A stretch of DNA of 64,000 nucleotides from assembly GCF_004354915.1 (NCBI RefSeq), contig NZ_SMSI01000001.1, forward strand, positions 1,178,001 to 1,242,000. Reading direction: 5' to 3'. Each line of letters opens with the position of its first letter. The first letter of the stretch is position 1. The stretch is from Pseudohoeflea suaedae (GTDB lineage Bacteria > Pseudomonadota > Alphaproteobacteria > Rhizobiales > Rhizobiaceae). The translations under genes were made by a program, and so were the position numbers. Below the pieces are notes generated by a model. That model made no database searches, was not told where the DNA came from, and worked only from the letters and a program-made list of their open reading frames with translations. Below, piece by piece: positions 17,416 to 25,452 of this stretch.

Positions 17416-17646
17416 TTGACCCATAGACCGCGCATGCGCCGGACCGAAGTTCCGGCTTACATGATGGAGAAACACGGGATCCCTCTTGCCGTCGCGACCT
17501 TGAACAAGCTCGCGAGCATCGGCGGCGGTCCCGTCATGCAGTACGCCGGACGCATTCCGCTTTACCGGCCGGAAGACCTCGACACCTGGGCAAATGAGTA
17601 CCTGTCCAAGCCTGTCCACTCGACGGCCGAAAGGCATGCGTCATGA
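17416..17646 (+). CDS. small excisionase-like/AlpA-type DNA-binding protein
   Basis: A 76-aa protein resembling MerR-like winged-helix excisionases (MEKHGIPLAVATLNKLASIGG...YRPEDLDTWANEYL). The TTG at 17416 has GGGAGA 6 nt upstream; an ATG at 17434 is an alternative start. It is the first gene of the forward operon and lies directly beyond the RHH operators, as expected for a recombination directionality factor or a transcription switch. Confidence 0.68.
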   Translation: MTHRPRMRRTEVPAYMMEKHGIPLAVATLNKLASIGGGPVMQYAGRIPLYRPEDLDTWANEYLSKPVHSTAERHAS

Positions 17647-17732
17647 CGGCAGCCCAGAAAAAGAAAAGGCCCGGCGAGCGTTGCAGCGCTGCCGAGCCGG
17701 TATCGATCCTACCCCACGAAAGGAAGAATGAC

Positions 17733-18017
17733 ATGCGAGTGCATATCACAAATCAGCTCAAGGCGGCAATCTCTCGTCGTACAATGCTCGCCGGAATGGC
17801 CGTTGCGGCGGTCCCGGTGACGGCAGCGGCCAAACCTGATCTGTCGATCGACTGCTTCCTGGCGACAGCGACGGACGCAGATAAGGCCCGCTATCACGCC
17901 AACGCCCTGGCGGAAGCGATGGGCGCCATGCATCCCGATCACGATTATGTTGCGACCGTGCGGCATGACCTGCACGTCGCCTTCGTCGTCGGCCATCGGC
18001 GGGAGGCGCGCTCATGA
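17733..18017 (+). CDS. hypothetical protein with Tat-like N-terminus
   Basis: A 94-aa protein of unknown function. The N-terminus has SRRTMLAGMAVAAVPVTAAA, which looks like a twin-arginine signal followed by a hydrophobic stretch and an Ala-rich cleavage region; the remainder is short and His-containing. The ATG at 17733 has a good AAGGAAGA. An in-frame ATG at 17643, overlapping the previous stop, would add 30 residues before the signal. The 3' end overlaps the next gene by 4 nt. Confidence 0.5.
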   Translation: MRVHITNQLKAAISRRTMLAGMAVAAVPVTAAAKPDLSIDCFLATATDADKARYHANALAEAMGAMHPDHDYVATVRHDLHVAFVVGHRREARS

Positions 18018-18256
18018 ACCCCTCCATCAAGCGCCAGATGATCGAAGACCAGATCGAACAGCTGATCGCCGCCCTCGATTTCTTCGATGGTGATCCGGAT
18101 CTTGAAGACAATGGCGACACAGAGCCGACGCTGATCTGTCCGCCTCGCTATATCAATGGCCGGCTTGAGTACGACCTTGAGCTTGACGACGCCGACAACG
18201 AGGACGCCGGAGAAGATGACCTACCAGGCTTCATCTGGGGAGGGCAGGGCGCATGA
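18014..18256 (+). CDS. small acidic hypothetical protein
   Basis: An 80-aa, very acidic protein (a run of Asp/Glu around LELDDADNEDAGEDDLPGF), not recognised. It overlaps both neighbours by 4 nt, so it is translated as part of the early operon. Acidic small proteins in phage operons may mimic DNA or bind host proteins, but nothing here shows it. Confidence 0.6.
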   Translation: MNPSIKRQMIEDQIEQLIAALDFFDGDPDLEDNGDTEPTLICPPRYINGRLEYDLELDDADNEDAGEDDLPGFIWGGQGA

Positions 18257-18453
18257 CGGTTCAAAAGCTGAAGCCTGCCAATCTAAACGCCTGTGACGAA
18301 ATCCACTTGGCCAAAAGCATCGTGCTCACGGTCTGGATGGCGCTCAAGTCACCGGACGCCTGCGATACCGATCTCGAGGCGATCGCGGACGTGCTCTATG
18401 AGGCTCACGAACGGCTCCTGCTCGCTCAGATCGACATGGGGGTGATCAAGTGA
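18253..18453 (+). CDS. hypothetical protein
   Basis: A 66-aa mostly helical protein (IHLAKSIVLTVWMALKS and DVLYEAHERLLLAQ) with no family recognised. It is embedded in the overlapping early operon, with 4-nt overlaps on both sides. Confidence 0.55.
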   Translation: MTVQKLKPANLNACDEIHLAKSIVLTVWMALKSPDACDTDLEAIADVLYEAHERLLLAQIDMGVIK

Positions 18454-18638
18454 CCGGCACCGATCACCAGCACTCAGCCGCGGTGGAAGAGGCCGCACAG
18501 TGGCTTTCACAACAGCAGGAGGTGCCGCGTCCAGCGGTGCCTCACCTGCGCAACATGTTCGGGCTGCACGCGGTCGAAGCCGTCGAGGCGATCCGCCTTG
18601 CCGATCAGTACCGGGCGAAGGGGAGGGCAACCGGATGA
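18450..18638 (+). CDS. hypothetical protein
   Basis: A 62-aa protein beginning with a GTG that overlaps the preceding stop. The C-terminal half (AVEAVEAIRLADQYRAKG) is a short basic helix. No family is recognised; small phage genes of this kind often precede a replication gene. Its stop overlaps the next start (ATGA). Confidence 0.5.
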   Translation: MTGTDHQHSAAVEEAAQWLSQQQEVPRPAVPHLRNMFGLHAVEAVEAIRLADQYRAKGRATG

Positions 18639-19345
18639 CAGAAGAGATCAGCGAAGCCGAACGCCAAAGCTTCACCTCATGGAAGCTGGACGTCCTGGAC
18701 GCCATGTCGTGCGATCCGAATGTTCGGGATATCGACTATCGGGTCGCGTTCCGGCTGATGCAGCACGTCAACGCTCGCGCCAAAGAGGCTCGGCCCTCGA
18801 TCGAAAGGCTCGCCGCTCAGATCGGCGTTTCGCGGGATACCGTGAGGCGCAGCCTGACCCGGTTGAGCGAGCCAGATGGCGGCTGTCACTGGCTCCATCG
18901 CATCCGCATCGATCGAACCCAGCCGTATTTCTACACGTTCGTCACCGAGCGTGTTGGCGTCATCCTTGATGCGAAGGCGGATCGCGAGGATCGGGCCCGG
19001 GAAGCGGCTCGGCAGAGGCGTCAAAACCAGTCCGAGGTTGCACCGCTGCTACCTCGCGAGGTTGCAAATGATACCGGTGTCGAGGTTGCAAATGGTGATG
19101 ATTTCGAGGTTGCAACGCTGCCACCTAAACACCTACGTGAGAACTACCTGAATAGAACACCTGTAGATTCTTCTCTCTCTGAAAGGGAAGACCTCTCTTG
19201 TGGCACTGTCTTCCCGACCGAAGAAACCGAGTTCGCAGTCTGGATATTCCAGCACATCCCCGATCGCGCTCACCATCGCGAGGCGTTGAGGCTGTTGCGG
19301 GCTGGGCAGATGACAACCGAAATCTACCGGAGGATGGCAGCATGA
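18635..19345 (+). CDS. helix-turn-helix protein, possible replication or regulatory protein
   Basis: A 236-aa protein. Residues about 25-85 contain a winged helix-turn-helix (SIERLAAQIGVSRDTVRRSL) like phage and plasmid replication-initiator N-termini. The middle is basic; the C-terminus (EFAVWIFQHIPDRAHHREALRLL) is helical. In the segment around 19030-19120 'GAGGTTGCAA' recurs four times in the DNA, giving repeated EVA residues. The role in replication is inferred from operon position only. Confidence 0.6.
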   Translation: MTEEISEAERQSFTSWKLDVLDAMSCDPNVRDIDYRVAFRLMQHVNARAKEARPSIERLAAQIGVSRDTVRRSLTRLSEPDGGCHWLHRIRIDRTQPYFYTFVTERVGVILDAKADREDRAREAARQRRQNQSEVAPLLPREVANDTGVEVANGDDFEVATLPPKHLRENYLNRTPVDSSLSEREDLSCGTVFPTEETEFAVWIFQHIPDRAHHREALRLLRAGQMTTEIYRRMAA

Positions 19346-19515
19346 GCACCGACCAACCGACGCTGTTCGAGTGGGCTGAGAAGCGGCCCACTGCTGAGAT
19401 CATCGACCTGACGCCGATCATCGTGCGGACGATGCCCGATTTCGATCCTCAGTATCCCGAGCCCGCGAAGGTGTACCGGCCGGCCTTCGGAGAACAGAAA
19501 CGGGGCGCCGCCTGA
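19342..19515 (+). CDS. hypothetical protein
   Basis: A 57-aa protein (MSTDQPTLFEWAEKRP...) with GGAGGA upstream and a 4-nt overlap with the preceding gene. Not recognised. It is the last clear gene of the early operon. Confidence 0.5.
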   Translation: MSTDQPTLFEWAEKRPTAEIIDLTPIIVRTMPDFDPQYPEPAKVYRPAFGEQKRGAA

Positions 19516-19829
19516 TGATGACGACGCCCCGCGGCTACATGGCTGGGAGGACCGGAAACTTGCCTCGAGATTTGTACCATCGCGGACGCCAGTAGGGAAG
19601 CCTAGGGGCGGGGAGGTGGCATGCATGAAGGCAGCCGATCTGTCCCCGGTGGTCGCTGGAAAAAGCGCGAAAAGCCACATTGATGTTCTCGATCGCCCAA
19701 TCTGGCGGGGGGCTTCCGAGGATACGGGCCAAGCGAAATGACACCGGCGGACGGTCTTCACGTGCGCTAAATCGTAAGAATTTCAGTTTTTTGTAACAAT
19801 CGAGCAGAATTGTTCAATGAGGATGAACG
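19516..19829. other. gap between the two forward gene blocks of the island
   Basis: No convincing gene. A 26-codon frame overlaps the preceding stop (19515-19595), and a 20-codon frame starts at 19621; neither is recognised. Toward the end the DNA becomes AT-rich and holds an inverted repeat and probable promoter for the next block. A phage would be expected to carry terminase, portal or replication genes about here, so it may be a deletion scar. Confidence 0.35.
19791..19817. promoter_or_regulatory. inverted repeat before the late-type gene block
   Basis: TTGTAACAAT (19791-19800) and ATTGTTCAA (19809-19817) form a near-perfect dyad with an 8-nt spacer, ending 12 nt before the start codon at 19830. 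It could be an operator or an attenuator for the second block. Confidence 0.45.
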
Positions 19830-20105
19830 ATGGCAAAAGACCCCACGGCAGCTGAGAGAATGCGCCGGCTCCGCGAGCGGCAGCGGTCCGGGAAGATGCC
19901 GGTGCTCGTCGATGTCGACGAGGTGCAGGCCGTGGAATTCCTGATCGCGGTCGGATGGCTGCCCGAAGAATTGGCCGACGACAAGCGGGTGTTCGCCCTG
20001 GCGCTCAGCTTCTGGCTCAAAGACGCAATGTCACCGGAACAGTACGATTTCGTTACGGCGTCACGCCGCGAGGAACTTCGGAGGGCTATGATCGGGGAGA
20101 ACTGA
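19830..20105 (+). CDS. hypothetical phage-type protein
   Basis: A 91-aa protein with a basic N-terminus (ERMRRLRERQRSGKMPVLV) followed by helices. Small Arg-rich proteins of this type are frequent in alphaproteobacterial prophages, but no function is known to me. TGAGGA precedes the ATG. It is 14 nt upstream of the prohead protease gene. Confidence 0.55.
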   Translation: MAKDPTAAERMRRLRERQRSGKMPVLVDVDEVQAVEFLIAVGWLPEELADDKRVFALALSFWLKDAMSPEQYDFVTASRREELRRAMIGEN

Positions 20106-20119
20106 AAACAGAGCCGCCG

Positions 20120-21358
20120 ATGACGATCCAGATCCTCAATACCCGATCCGCCAAACTCAACGCAGTTGATGACACCGAACGCGTCATCGAAGGCATCTGC
20201 TCTTCGGGTCGCAAGGACAATCAGGGCGAAATTCTCGAACCCGAGGGGGCAACCTGGAAAACCCCGCTGCCGCTCCTGAGTGATCATAGCCATGACTTGC
20301 AGATCGGGGAAGTCCAAGAGATCTGGCGCGACGGCGACAAGGTCAGGTTTCGCGCTTCGGTCACTTCGGCGGATTTGTATTCCCGCATCACCTCCCGGCA
20401 AAAGGTTGGCGTCTCGGTCGGCTTCGAACCCAAATCCAACGAGGTTGCAGCGGACGGTACAAGGCACATCACGGACTGGCGGATTGCCGAGGTCAGCATC
20501 GTAGGCTTTCCATGCAATCCCGACGGACGAGTCGAGACAGCCCGAAGCCGTCGCAGTCAGAAAGCCGCGCCGCGATCGGCACCGACCGCGCCAGCCAAGA
20601 AGACGCCTGTGGTCCATTACGATCCAGCGCCCGAGCCGGGAAAGGATTCCGCAAAATCAGGTGTCGACAAACAGAGCGATATTCAGTCCCGCCTCGATGA
20701 TATCCAGCGAGAGATCGATCGTGCCGAGCGACGGCTCTATTCGGATGGGATTCCCTATCACGAAGCCGATGCCCTCACTGCCGAGGTGAAAGAACTCAAG
20801 ACGGAGTTCGAAAGCCTCTATCGCCGCAAGTTCGCGATCGAAAGCGGTCGGCCCGATCCTGGAGAAGAACAGCCGAAAGCTGCCCGGTCCAAGGCTACCG
20901 GCCGGGACAGAGATTTGTGGGAGATCAAGCGCGGCTTGCCGGAACCCGAATATCCGAAAGGCGCACGCAAAGCCGGCGAGCACGATCGCCTTAAAGCCGC
21001 GATCGGCGCCTTCGAAGAATTCCACCTCGCTGAAATGTACATGACCGGCGAGAAGATGGGTTCGCCCGACGATCCCGCAACCCTGGACCTAGTCATGCTT
21101 CTCGCCGGCGTGTTGAAAGCGCACCAGAAATGGACCGGCCATCGGATGGAAGAAGCCGAAGAGCGCATCGCGGAGCTTGAAGCCCGATCGCAGCATTTCG
21201 CGGGCGTCCACCAGCGGGCGCTTTCCTACCGCAAAGGCGCACTCGTCACGTATGCGGGTGCACTCTGGGCTGCCGTTGTCGATGTGCCCGAAGGCGCTAC
21301 CCCTGGCTCGTCGGATCACTGGCAGCTTGCCGTGAAGCGGGGTGACCTCAATGGCTGA
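20120..21358 (+). CDS. HK97-type prohead protease with coiled-coil and carbohydrate-binding-like tail
   Basis: A 412-aa protein. Residues about 1-150 match phage prohead proteases (LPLLSDHSHDLQIGEV, VGVSVGFEP and WRIAEVSIVGFPCNPDG hold the His/Ser/Glu-type active site). Residues about 185-260 form a charged coiled coil (SRLDDIQREIDRAERRLY). The last 40 residues (YAGALWAAVVDVPEGATPGS, then SDHWQLAV) look like a CBM5/12-type aromatic module seen on phage structural proteins. A protease that is not followed by a capsid gene is odd. Usual proteases are about 200 aa. Confidence 0.68.
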   Translation: MTIQILNTRSAKLNAVDDTERVIEGICSSGRKDNQGEILEPEGATWKTPLPLLSDHSHDLQIGEVQEIWRDGDKVRFRASVTSADLYSRITSRQKVGVSVGFEPKSNEVAADGTRHITDWRIAEVSIVGFPCNPDGRVETARSRRSQKAAPRSAPTAPAKKTPVVHYDPAPEPGKDSAKSGVDKQSDIQSRLDDIQREIDRAERRLYSDGIPYHEADALTAEVKELKTEFESLYRRKFAIESGRPDPGEEQPKAARSKATGRDRDLWEIKRGLPEPEYPKGARKAGEHDRLKAAIGAFEEFHLAEMYMTGEKMGSPDDPATLDLVMLLAGVLKAHQKWTGHRMEEAEERIAELEARSQHFAGVHQRALSYRKGALVTYAGALWAAVVDVPEGATPGSSDHWQLAVKRGDLNG

Positions 21359-21569
21359 CCTCGAACATCGCAACCGAAAGCCGCTCGTCTCTGACGAGGC
21401 AGGAGTCAAGATCTACGGCCAAGCCCGCTGGGATGAACACAAGGCCCGCCGCGCGCGACTGGCCGAAAAGCTCGGTGCCGGGCGGGTGGGTATGCCCTCC
21501 ATCCATGACGCGGGCCCGCTCGGCGCCGTTCTCAAACTCGGAAGAAGGATCACCACCAATGAACGTTGA
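21351..21569 (+). CDS. hypothetical protein
   Basis: A 72-aa basic protein (RNRKPLVSDEAGVKIYGQAR). Its ATG overlaps the end of the protease gene; a GTG at 21342 is an alternative. Not recognised. Confidence 0.45.
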   Translation: MADLEHRNRKPLVSDEAGVKIYGQARWDEHKARRARLAEKLGAGRVGMPSIHDAGPLGAVLKLGRRITTNER

Positions 21570-21783
21570 AAACGACAACGACAACCGCCGCACCATCGAT
21601 TCCCGTGCGCTTCGCCCGGACATGAAGGCAGCGATCGCCGCCACCTATCGGAGCGTCGGCGAGTTCGAGAAGGAACACGGCCGGCTTCCCGATCAGGCGG
21701 AGTTCGAGCACCTTTTCGCATCCGCGGCACGGGACAATGGTGTGCCCGACAGCGATCTCGAGCCGCATCTTCGGAAACAGTGA
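21559..21783 (+). CDS. hypothetical protein
   Basis: A 74-aa acidic protein with GAAGGA before the ATG at 21559; it overlaps the upstream gene by 11 nt. Sequence such as SVGEFEKEHGRLPDQAEFEH suggests two short helices. Not recognised. Confidence 0.5.
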   Translation: MNVENDNDNRRTIDSRALRPDMKAAIAATYRSVGEFEKEHGRLPDQAEFEHLFASAARDNGVPDSDLEPHLRKQ

Positions 21784-21796
21784 CAGGGGGGGGCGG

Positions 21797-22051
21797 ATGC
21801 GTCTGGGACGGAAAAGCACCATGGGACCGGCGGTCGGAGTGCAGAACAGAATTAGTTTCGCGCCGAAGGACGCGGATGCCGCCGCGAAGGTGTTTGCAAA
21901 CGCTACGGCCCTGGCGAGGGAATTGGGCATATCCGAGCGCCAGATCGGCCTGACAGCCCTCACAGTGGCGTTGACGATCGCCGAGGCCGAAAGTGACCCG
22001 GACGGCTATCTGGCCTCGCTGGTGGCTCTCTCACGAAAGGATAAACCATGA
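21797..22051 (+). CDS. hypothetical protein before the tape-measure gene
   Basis: An 84-aa helical protein ending LVALSRKDKP that overlaps the tape-measure gene by 4 nt. Position just before a tape-measure gene is where tail-assembly chaperones lie in siphophages, so that role is possible; the sequence gives no direct support. Confidence 0.5.
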   Translation: MRLGRKSTMGPAVGVQNRISFAPKDADAAAKVFANATALARELGISERQIGLTALTVALTIAEAESDPDGYLASLVALSRKDKP

Positions 22052-23556
22052 CCTCCGCCGTGATAGGAGCCTTGAGGGTCACTTTAGGCGCTGATACCGC
22101 CGCATTCTCTCAGGGCTTGTCCAAAGCCGAGATGCGCATGCAGAAATTCGCCAGTGCTGCGAAGGCGGGAGCACTCGCCGCTGTTGGTGCACTGGCGGGC
22201 CTTACCGCCGCCCTGGGCGCATCCATCTTCAAAACGGCGAGCTTGGCCGACGAGACACTGAAAGCCGCGCAATCGCTTGGTCTGACGACCGAGGAGCTTT
22301 CGAAAATGAAGCACGCCGCCGACATGAGCGGCGCAAGCTTCGAAACGCTGTCCACTGGTCTCCGTAAATTCTCGCAGGGCATCGCCGACGTTGCGGCCGG
22401 GGCGAAATCGGGAGCGACGGAGGCATTCCAGAGCCTGGGGATCTCGGTGCGCAATGCTCAAGGCCAGTTGAAGCCGACAGGCGATCTCATGCTCGAAGTC
22501 GCCGACAAGCTGTCCCGGCTACAGGATGGTGCGGCCAAAACCGACCTGGCAATGGCGCTGTTCGGCCGATCGGGTGCGGCCCTCATTCCCATGCTCAATT
22601 CCGGCGCCGAGGGCATGCGCAACATGTACGCCGAAGCGGAACGGCTGGGCATCGTCATCGACACTCAGACGGCCAAGGCTTCCGAGCGGTTCAACGACAA
22701 CCTTGCCCGGCTGCAGAAAACCTTCTCCGGTGTCGTGGTGCAGATCGGCGAGGCGCTGATTCCGTACATGGCGGACCTGTCCGACTTGCTGGTCTCCATG
22801 CAGACCGATGCGAGCAATCTGAAATCCGCGTTCGAGCCGGTCATCATGACCTTGAAGCATCTCGCCGCCGGCGTCGTGCGGGTGGGGGCAGCGTTCAAAG
22901 GCGTGGCGATGGACATCACCGCGGCGACAAAGGCCGCGTTCTATTTCCAGACCGGCAACTATGTGAAAGGCGCGAAAGAGCTCTTCAGTGGGCTTTCCGA
23001 AACCCAGCGTTATCTCGATGGCGTCGAGGAGACGATCGCCAAGATCTACTCCTTCGGCACCGGCAGCGGATCGATCCGGCAGGCCACCACGGACCGCGTT
23101 CGGCAGGTGTTCGACGGCGCCCGGCTGGGTGACGTGCCGCAGCAAATGGAAGTCTTCTGGGGCGGTCTCCTGGACGAAACCGAGGAAGCCGTGCAGAAGG
23201 TCAAAAAGGTTGCCGGAGATGGTGGCCGGAGCGCGGCTGCAGCCTTCAAGGAAGGGGCGAACAGCGCCGTTGACGCATGGGCCGGCCTGCGCACCGTGAC
23301 CGAACAGACGTTCGAAGGCATGCAGCGTTTCGGCGAGGGTGTTGGGCAGTCTCTCCGGGGCCTGATCGACGGCACAAAGAAGTGGAAGGATGTGCTCGCC
23401 GATGTGCTGATGAGTCTCGCTCAAATCGCCCTTTCGAAAGTGAGCTTCGGCGGTGGAGCGGGTGGCAGCTTGCTTTCGGGTATTTTCAGTGGGCTATTCG
23501 GCTCAATGCCGCGGTTTGCCAACGGCGGCGCGATGGTCATCGGAGGGACGATATGA
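22048..23556 (+). CDS. phage tail tape-measure-like protein, short
   Basis: A 502-aa protein with an Ala-rich N-terminal helix, hydrophobic segments (ALAAVGALAGLTAALGAS), a central DLAMALFGRSGAALIPMLN segment typical of tape-measure proteins, and a C-terminal KKWKDVLADVLMSLAQIAL repeat-like helix. It ends just after PRFANGGAMVIGG, where longer tape-measure proteins continue. It is short for a siphophage, which would correspond to a very short tail or to truncation. It overlaps the next gene by 4 nt. Confidence 0.75.
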   Translation: MTSAVIGALRVTLGADTAAFSQGLSKAEMRMQKFASAAKAGALAAVGALAGLTAALGASIFKTASLADETLKAAQSLGLTTEELSKMKHAADMSGASFETLSTGLRKFSQGIADVAAGAKSGATEAFQSLGISVRNAQGQLKPTGDLMLEVADKLSRLQDGAAKTDLAMALFGRSGAALIPMLNSGAEGMRNMYAEAERLGIVIDTQTAKASERFNDNLARLQKTFSGVVVQIGEALIPYMADLSDLLVSMQTDASNLKSAFEPVIMTLKHLAAGVVRVGAAFKGVAMDITAATKAAFYFQTGNYVKGAKELFSGLSETQRYLDGVEETIAKIYSFGTGSGSIRQATTDRVRQVFDGARLGDVPQQMEVFWGGLLDETEEAVQKVKKVAGDGGRSAAAAFKEGANSAVDAWAGLRTVTEQTFEGMQRFGEGVGQSLRGLIDGTKKWKDVLADVLMSLAQIALSKVSFGGGAGGSLLSGIFSGLFGSMPRFANGGAMVIGGTI

Positions 23557-24266
23557 CAGCCGCAAACATCATCCTCACGCCGTCCTGGGGCGCTCTCCTC
23601 TCCGATACAGCCTTCTATGACGGCACGGGCATCATCCGACGCCTGAGTAGAAAAATCGCCGTGCTCGATCGCTGCAATGCCGTCACTGTCATCCGGGGCA
23701 TCGGCAACGTGCCGGCGCAGGTCGAGAAGGACTTCGGCGAGGTCGAAAAGCTGTCTGACCTTCTCGAAGCTTTGCCCGACTACTGCAGGGAGATCTATCG
23801 CAGCGCAAGACCGAGTTCCCGTTTCTTTGGCCTTCATGATGGGGCCGCGAAAGTCGAAATGTCGGTGGTTGCTTGGGATGAATGGCACGGCAAGCCGGTG
23901 TTCTTTTGCCTGTCGTCGCATCCGGATGAGGATGGCCCGCTCGAAGGGGCAGGCGCCGAGCCGTACGAGGTCAGGGAGTGCGGAATTTGCAGTTTGTCGC
24001 CTCTGCCTTCCGAACAGATGGAAACCGTGCTTGGTAAGCCCCTGGCGAGCCGTGAGGACGTGTTTGCGCTCGATCCGGAAATTGATGGCCTGAAGATCAT
24101 GGAAGCGCAGCGGCGCACTCTGGTGACCGTGCCCGGTATTCAAGAGCCGATCCCTACCGTGGGCGGCTCCTGCGATTTGGCCATGGTGTCGGCGGCCGGC
24201 ATATCGGTGAAGACGCTCAAGACCTGGCCCGACGAGATCGGAAGTCATGCCGGAGTGAAGCCCTGA
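23553..24266 (+). CDS. hypothetical phage protein, possible Ntn-hydrolase-like fold
   Basis: A 237-aa protein of unrecognised family. The N-terminal strand pattern (IILTPSWGALLSDTAFYDGTG, then SRKIAVL and AVTVIRGIGN) resembles the beta-sandwich start of proteasome-like Ntn hydrolases, and the middle (MSVVAWDEWHGKPVFFCLS) could be further strands. No N-terminal Thr/Ser/Cys follows Met directly except Thr2. It is coupled to the tape-measure gene, so a tail or assembly role is likely; the fold is speculative. Confidence 0.5.
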   Translation: MTAANIILTPSWGALLSDTAFYDGTGIIRRLSRKIAVLDRCNAVTVIRGIGNVPAQVEKDFGEVEKLSDLLEALPDYCREIYRSARPSSRFFGLHDGAAKVEMSVVAWDEWHGKPVFFCLSSHPDEDGPLEGAGAEPYEVRECGICSLSPLPSEQMETVLGKPLASREDVFALDPEIDGLKIMEAQRRTLVTVPGIQEPIPTVGGSCDLAMVSAAGISVKTLKTWPDEIGSHAGVKP

Positions 24267-24298
24267 TCGAGCGGATCGAAATCCCCGGCGTCGGAACC

Positions 24299-24502
24299 AT
24301 GCGACCGCTCACTGACGTAGATCACTGGCGATTGCGGAAGATGCGCGGCCCGAACCGTGCAATCGCCCCTATAGCCTTCGGCCTGGGCATGTCGATCAAG
24401 CAATATCGCCGGCTGACACCCGAGCAACAGGCCGATGCCCGCCATGCATACGCCGTGCTGACTTCACCGGGAAATGTGCCGGCGGCGCGATCGCTTGGGT
24501 GA
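24299..24502 (+). CDS. hypothetical protein
   Basis: A 67-aa basic protein (WRLRKMRGPNRAIAPIAFGLGMSIKQYRRLTPEQQ). The frame is open further upstream to a Leu-Ile-Glu run without a standard start codon, so the true start may differ. Not recognised. Confidence 0.45.
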   Translation: MRPLTDVDHWRLRKMRGPNRAIAPIAFGLGMSIKQYRRLTPEQQADARHAYAVLTSPGNVPAARSLG

Positions 24503-24568
24503 TTGCGGTTCGATCTCTGGTCGCTATAGTCGCGCCGGGGACGGTGATTCCAACGGTGGGAGTTACCG

Positions 24569-24811
24569 ATGACACGACGACACATGCGCAGGTCCGAACT
24601 CAGAGACCGCGAGATCGCTCAATTGCTCTCAGAGGCGCAGAGAGCGCACGATCAGATCACCGAGACGCTGAGACACCTCAAGCCGCAAGATAGCCACTAC
24701 AGGGGCCTCCTTGCGCTTCACGATGCGATCGGCGTTGCCTTGCTCGAAATAACCGGGGAAGAGGCGCCGTGGGTTCGGATAGGGCCGGGGCGGATGCCGG
24801 GGCCGGTATAG
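24569..24811 (+). CDS. hypothetical protein
   Basis: An 80-aa protein with a GGGAG about 6 nt before the ATG. It is helical with charged repeats (RDREIAQLLSEAQRAHDQI). Not recognised. It converges with the reverse operon at the right end of the island. Confidence 0.5.
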   Translation: MTRRHMRRSELRDREIAQLLSEAQRAHDQITETLRHLKPQDSHYRGLLALHDAIGVALLEITGEEAPWVRIGPGRMPGPV

Positions 24812-24818
24812 ATTCCCG

Positions 24819-25040
24819 TTAGGTTAGTCCCCGCGCTAAACGCCTTTTCCTCCAACCTTCTAGAGTAACCGGTGGTTCGTTGTGGTCCCTGTCGAGGATG
24901 GCGGATTGCTGGCTGTGACCATCGGGAATGATCGTGATCGTATCTTCACCGCTCTTCACCACGATCGCGCAGCCGGAAGCCTTGGCGGCTTCGGTCAACC
25001 TGCGGGCATCGGCGGCTGTTAGAAGGGCTTTCCTGGTCAC
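24819..25040 (-). CDS. hypothetical protein, paralogue of the gene two upstream
   Basis: A 73-aa protein starting with a GTG that overlaps the excisionase-like stop (GTGA). The core (ADARRLTEAAKASG...VVKSGEDTITIIPDG) matches in pattern the product of 25231-25434 (ADIERLIRAAMK...VVQVDLRTHVATIIPG). Such small proteins commonly accompany excisionase/integrase genes in rhizobial phages, but the role is unknown. Confidence 0.55.
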   Translation of the reverse strand: MTRKALLTAADARRLTEAAKASGCAIVVKSGEDTITIIPDGHSQQSAILDRDHNEPPVTLEGWRKRRLARGLT

Positions 25041-25225
25041 TGCTGAATTCCCATCTCGTATTCGTCCAGATGCTCCACGCGCACCCGCCACAGCTTTTGG
25101 CCGACGCGGAAGCCTTTCAGTTCGCCATCGTTGAGCATGTTGCGCACGGTCTTTGCGTGACATCCCCAACGTTCGGCGATCATCTCGGGGGTCCAGACGA
25201 GGGGTCGGCCTCGCTCATCGAGCAT
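25037..25225 (-). CDS. excisionase-family helix-turn-helix protein
   Basis: A 62-aa single-domain protein with a MerR-like excisionase helix-turn-helix (WTPEMIAERWGCHAKTVRNM, then LKGFRVGQKLWRV). This is the second such protein in the element; the first begins at 17416. It lies near the right attachment end, where a recombination directionality factor would be useful. Confidence 0.75.
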   Translation of the reverse strand: MLDERGRPLVWTPEMIAERWGCHAKTVRNMLNDGELKGFRVGQKLWRVRVEHLDEYEMGIQQ

Positions 25226-25230
25226 TGAGC

Positions 25231-25434
25231 TTAATCCCAGTTCTCCAGATGCGGTCCATCGTTTTCGGCATTCCGGATTAGCTCAAGGGACGTTCCTTCC
25301 CGCCAGTGTGGTGCGGCGCCGGGAATGATCGTGGCGACGTGGGTGCGGAGATCGACCTGAACAACCGAGTTGTATTTCATGGCCGCCCTGATCAGGCGCT
25401 CGATATCGGCCTGTCGGATTCCGTCTCTCGCCAA
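25231..25434 (-). CDS. hypothetical protein
   Basis: A 67-aa protein with a helix followed by two predicted strands, similar in pattern to the 24819-25040 product. It ends 5 nt before the excisionase-like gene. Function unknown. Confidence 0.55.
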   Translation of the reverse strand: MARDGIRQADIERLIRAAMKYNSVVQVDLRTHVATIIPGAAPHWREGTSLELIRNAENDGPHLENWD

Positions 25435-25452
25435 TTTCTCAAATCCTTTGTG

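Noticed and set aside
19535-19744. Reverse 69-codon frame in the island gap
   Set aside because: The first 25 residues look protein-like, but there is no ribosome site and the remainder is Arg/Pro/His-rich noise; not supported as a gene.
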